Shown here: piece after piece, positions 15,278-17,391 of the stretch
Layout: every line of letters starts with the position of its first letter
How positions within the stretch are numbered: position 1 is the stretch's first letter
Assembly: GCA_963933195.1 (NCBI GenBank)
Contig: CAWVUS010000086.1
Coordinates: 1-17,391 of the forward strand
Direction: 5' to 3'
From: UBA8437 sp963933195
Lineage (GTDB): Bacteria > Planctomycetota > Planctomycetia > Planctomycetales > Planctomycetaceae
DNA: 17,391 bases
Translations under genes and position numbers: made by a program
Notes under the pieces: generated by a model
Told to the model about the DNA's origin: nothing
Seen by the model: the letters and a program-made list of their open reading frames with translations, nothing else
Databases searched by the model: none

Positions 15278-17391
15278 ATGAGTATTGAGAATCTTCGCAA
15301 CATTGGCATTTCGGCTCATATCGATTCGGGCAAGACCACGCTCAGCGAGCGGATCCTGTTCTACGCCGGGCGACTGCACCGGATGGAAGAGGTCCATGAT
15401 GGTGGTGGTGCCACGATGGACCACATGGATCTCGAGCAGGAACGTGGTATCACGATCACCAGTGCCGCGACCTGTGTCGACTGGGAGGAACACCAGATCA
15501 ACCTGATCGATACTCCCGGCCACGTTGATTTTACCGTCGAGGTGGAACGCAGCCTGAGGGTGCTGGACGGGGCCGTGCTGGTACTGTGTGGTGTTGGTGG
15601 CGTTCAGTCGCAGTCGCTGACCGTCGATCGGCAGATCAAGCGGTACGGTGTGCCCCGCGTGATTTTTATCAACAAGCTCGACCGAACCGGTGCCGACCCC
15701 GTTCGGGTCTGCGAGGAGGTGCGGGCACGACTGGGCGTGACGGCGGTGTTGATGCAGTTGCCGATCGGGCTGGGTGCTGACCTCGAGGGAGTGGTCGACC
15801 TGGTCACGATGCAGTCGGTGTACTTCGACGGCAACAACGGTGAGGATCTGCGACGCGAAGCGATTCCCGAGTCGATGCAGGTCGAGGCCGAGGTGGCTCG
15901 AGAGGAGATGCTGGAACAACTCGCGATGTTTGATGACGAGTTGATGGAGTTGTGCCTGGAAGACCAGGACATCAGCGAGGAGATGATTCATCGGATCGTC
16001 CGGCGGGCCACGATCGATCTGGCCATCGCGCCAGTCTTTCTCGGATCTGCCTATCGCAACAAGGGTGTCCAGCCTCTGCTGGATGCGGTCGTTGGTTACC
16101 TGCCCTCGCCCAGTGACTGCGAGACCACCGCCTACACGTCGAACCAATCCTCGGCAACCACCCAGGCCGACGAGACCGAGCAGCCGGAGGGAGAACTGGA
16201 CTCGGATGCGGAAGAGGTCGACGAGACGGTCCAGGACCAAGGCCAGGGCGAGCAGGAGATTCAGTTGCAGCCGGATCCCTCGGCGACACTGGTGGCGATG
16301 ACTTTCAAGATCGTCGATGACGCGTTTGGCCAACTGACCTTCACACGGATTTACCAGGGGACGCTCGAGCGGGGCGGAACCTACTACAACCAGCGGACGC
16401 GGCGCAAGGAACGCTTCAGTCGCATCTACCGGATGCACGCCGAGAATCGTGAAGAGGTGGAACGTGCCGGGGCAGGTGACATTGTCGCGGTGATGGGAAT
16501 CGAGGCGAACAGTGGGGACACCTACGCATCGATTCGCGATTTCTGCACGTTGGAGGGAATGTTCGTGCCCGAGCCGGTCATCGGCGTGGCCGTCCGGCCC
16601 AAGGATCGCCTCGACGAGGACCGCCTGACGCAGGCACTGCAGAGGTTCCGTCGCGAGGATCCCACGTTCCGCGTGGCGACAGATCCGGAGACCAACGAGG
16701 TGGTGATCAAGGGGATGGGAGAATTGCACCTGGAGGTGTACCTGGAGCGGATCCGGCGCGAGTACAAGGTCGTGGTCGAGTCAGGGGCGCCGCAGGTGGC
16801 TTACCGTGAAGCGCCGACCCGCGCTGCCGAATTCAACTATCGCCACAAGAAGCAGACTGGTGGTGCCGGTCAGTTCGCACACATCGTCGGACGACTCGAT
16901 GTCTTTGACGGGACGGATGATGAGCCGTTCGAATTCGAAGACAACATCGTCGGCGGCCGAATTCCCCGACAGTACATCCCGTCGATCGAAAAGGGTTTCC
17001 GCGGTTGCCTGGAGAAGGGGCCGGTGGCGCGTTACCCGGTTATCGGCGTGCGTGTTGAACTCGACGACGGCTCGTACCACGAGGTCGACAGTAGCGACAA
17101 GGCATTTCAGACGGCCGCCGCTGCGTGTTTCCGCGAGCATTTCCGGAAGATGAAGCCCGTGTTGCTTGAACCGATCATGAACATCGAGATCGAGTGCCCC
17201 CGGGATTTCCAGGGAGCAGTCACCGGCGACCTGAACAGCCGCCGCGGGATGGTGTTGTCCTCGGACATGGCAGGCGAGATCTGCACGATCTGTGCCCAGG
17301 TGCCTCTCGCGGAAACCTTCGGGTACGCCACGGACCTCCGCAGTCTCTCGCAGGGCCAGGCCACCTTCACGATGGAACTGGACTGCTACCG
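15278..17391 (+). CDS. fusA: Elongation factor G, mtEFG1/spdEFG1-like, 3' end beyond window
   Basis: An open frame of 704 complete codons runs off the window without a stop; by family length only about 10-30 residues are missing. EF-G is the GTPase that moves tRNAs and mRNA through the ribosome. GTPase motifs are all present: AHIDSGKTT at 13-21 (G1), RGIT at 56-59 (G2), DTPGH at 78-82 (G3), NKLD at 132-135 (G4) and GSA at 256-258 (G5). Domain II follows with FGQLTFTRIYQG, then domains III-V with GMGELHLEVY, HKKQTGGAGQF and a terminal FGYATDLRSLSQGQATFTME. An acidic Gln-rich insert of about 48 residues (288-335) separates the G domain from domain II. G1 reads HIDSGKTT, and much of the G domain resembles mitochondrial EF-G1, as expected for the spdEFG1 group. 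The symbol is generic; paralogues are usual in this phylum. Only a weak GAG precedes the ATG by 7 nt. Confidence 0.95.
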   Translation, partial: MSIENLRNIGISAHIDSGKTTLSERILFYAGRLHRMEEVHDGGGATMDHMDLEQERGITITSAATCVDWEEHQINLIDTPGHVDFTVEVERSLRVLDGAVLVLCGVGGVQSQSLTVDRQIKRYGVPRVIFINKLDRTGADPVRVCEEVRARLGVTAVLMQLPIGLGADLEGVVDLVTMQSVYFDGNNGEDLRREAIPESMQVEAEVAREEMLEQLAMFDDELMELCLEDQDISEEMIHRIVRRATIDLAIAPVFLGSAYRNKGVQPLLDAVVGYLPSPSDCETTAYTSNQSSATTQADETEQPEGELDSDAEEVDETVQDQGQGEQEIQLQPDPSATLVAMTFKIVDDAFGQLTFTRIYQGTLERGGTYYNQRTRRKERFSRIYRMHAENREEVERAGAGDIVAVMGIEANSGDTYASIRDFCTLEGMFVPEPVIGVAVRPKDRLDEDRLTQALQRFRREDPTFRVATDPETNEVVIKGMGELHLEVYLERIRREYKVVVESGAPQVAYREAPTRAAEFNYRHKKQTGGAGQFAHIVGRLDVFDGTDDEPFEFEDNIVGGRIPRQYIPSIEKGFRGCLEKGPVARYPVIGVRVELDDGSYHEVDSSDKAFQTAAAACFREHFRKMKPVLLEPIMNIEIECPRDFQGAVTGDLNSRRGMVLSSDMAGEICTICAQVPLAETFGYATDLRSLSQGQATFTMELDCY

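Noticed and set aside
14927..16729. 600-codon open frame on the minus strand
   Set aside because: It is antisense to EF-G, whose plus-strand frame carries every GTPase motif. The minus translation has no recognisable domain and the frame is a by-product of GC-rich codon bias.
1..17391. CRISPR arrays, insertion sequences, phage genes or attachment sites
   Set aside because: No regularly spaced direct repeats, transposase or integrase motifs, or phage structural genes were seen; the tRNA at the left edge shows no adjacent integrase or repeated 3' end in the window.

Overview
This window almost certainly comes from a member of the Planctomycetota. The evidence is two large exported proteins with the planctomycete-type architecture (N-terminal single-CxxCH PSCyt1 cytochrome domain, then DUF1549, then DUF1553). 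Each is paired with a twin-arginine DUF1501 protein. A stand-alone WD40 propeller and an mtEFG1/spdEFG1-type elongation factor G are also present. The DNA is GC-rich and strongly codon-biased, which produces many long spurious antisense reading frames. I cannot name a genus.

Layout. 1-56: 3' part of a tRNA-Ala(CGC), no encoded CCA. 137-1432 (+): L-fuconate dehydratase of the enolase superfamily. 1482-4061 (+): secreted M1 zinc aminopeptidase with HEAT repeats and a C-terminal coiled coil. 4068-5072 (-): seven-bladed WD40 protein whose stop codon lies 6 nt from that of the peptidase. 5073-5194: divergent promoter region with three small inverted repeats. 5195-8653 (+) and 8706-10163 (+): PSCyt1/DUF1549/DUF1553 protein followed by a DUF1501 protein. 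11717-14704 (-) followed by 10210-11658 (-): a second, diverged copy of the same gene pair, facing the first tail to tail. 14705-15277: about 570 nt without a gene, with promoter-like elements and hairpins. 15278 to the window end (+): elongation factor G, incomplete at its 3' end but near its C-terminus.

How the genes may work together. Each PSCyt1/DUF1549/DUF1553 gene has a Sec-type signal peptide, and each partner DUF1501 gene has a twin-arginine leader. The two products should therefore meet outside the cytoplasmic membrane after using different export routes. DUF1501 proteins belong to the alkaline-phosphatase/sulfatase fold superfamily, and the partner carries predicted haem c; the biochemical role of this pair is not established. 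The two pairs here are clearly paralogous but have different central beta-rich modules, so they probably handle different ligands. The fuconate dehydratase shows that some fucose-type sugar acid is used by the cell, and the neighbouring secreted peptidase and exported pairs fit a polymer-degrading lifestyle. A direct functional link between them is only inference. The tRNA and EF-G are housekeeping genes flanking this block.
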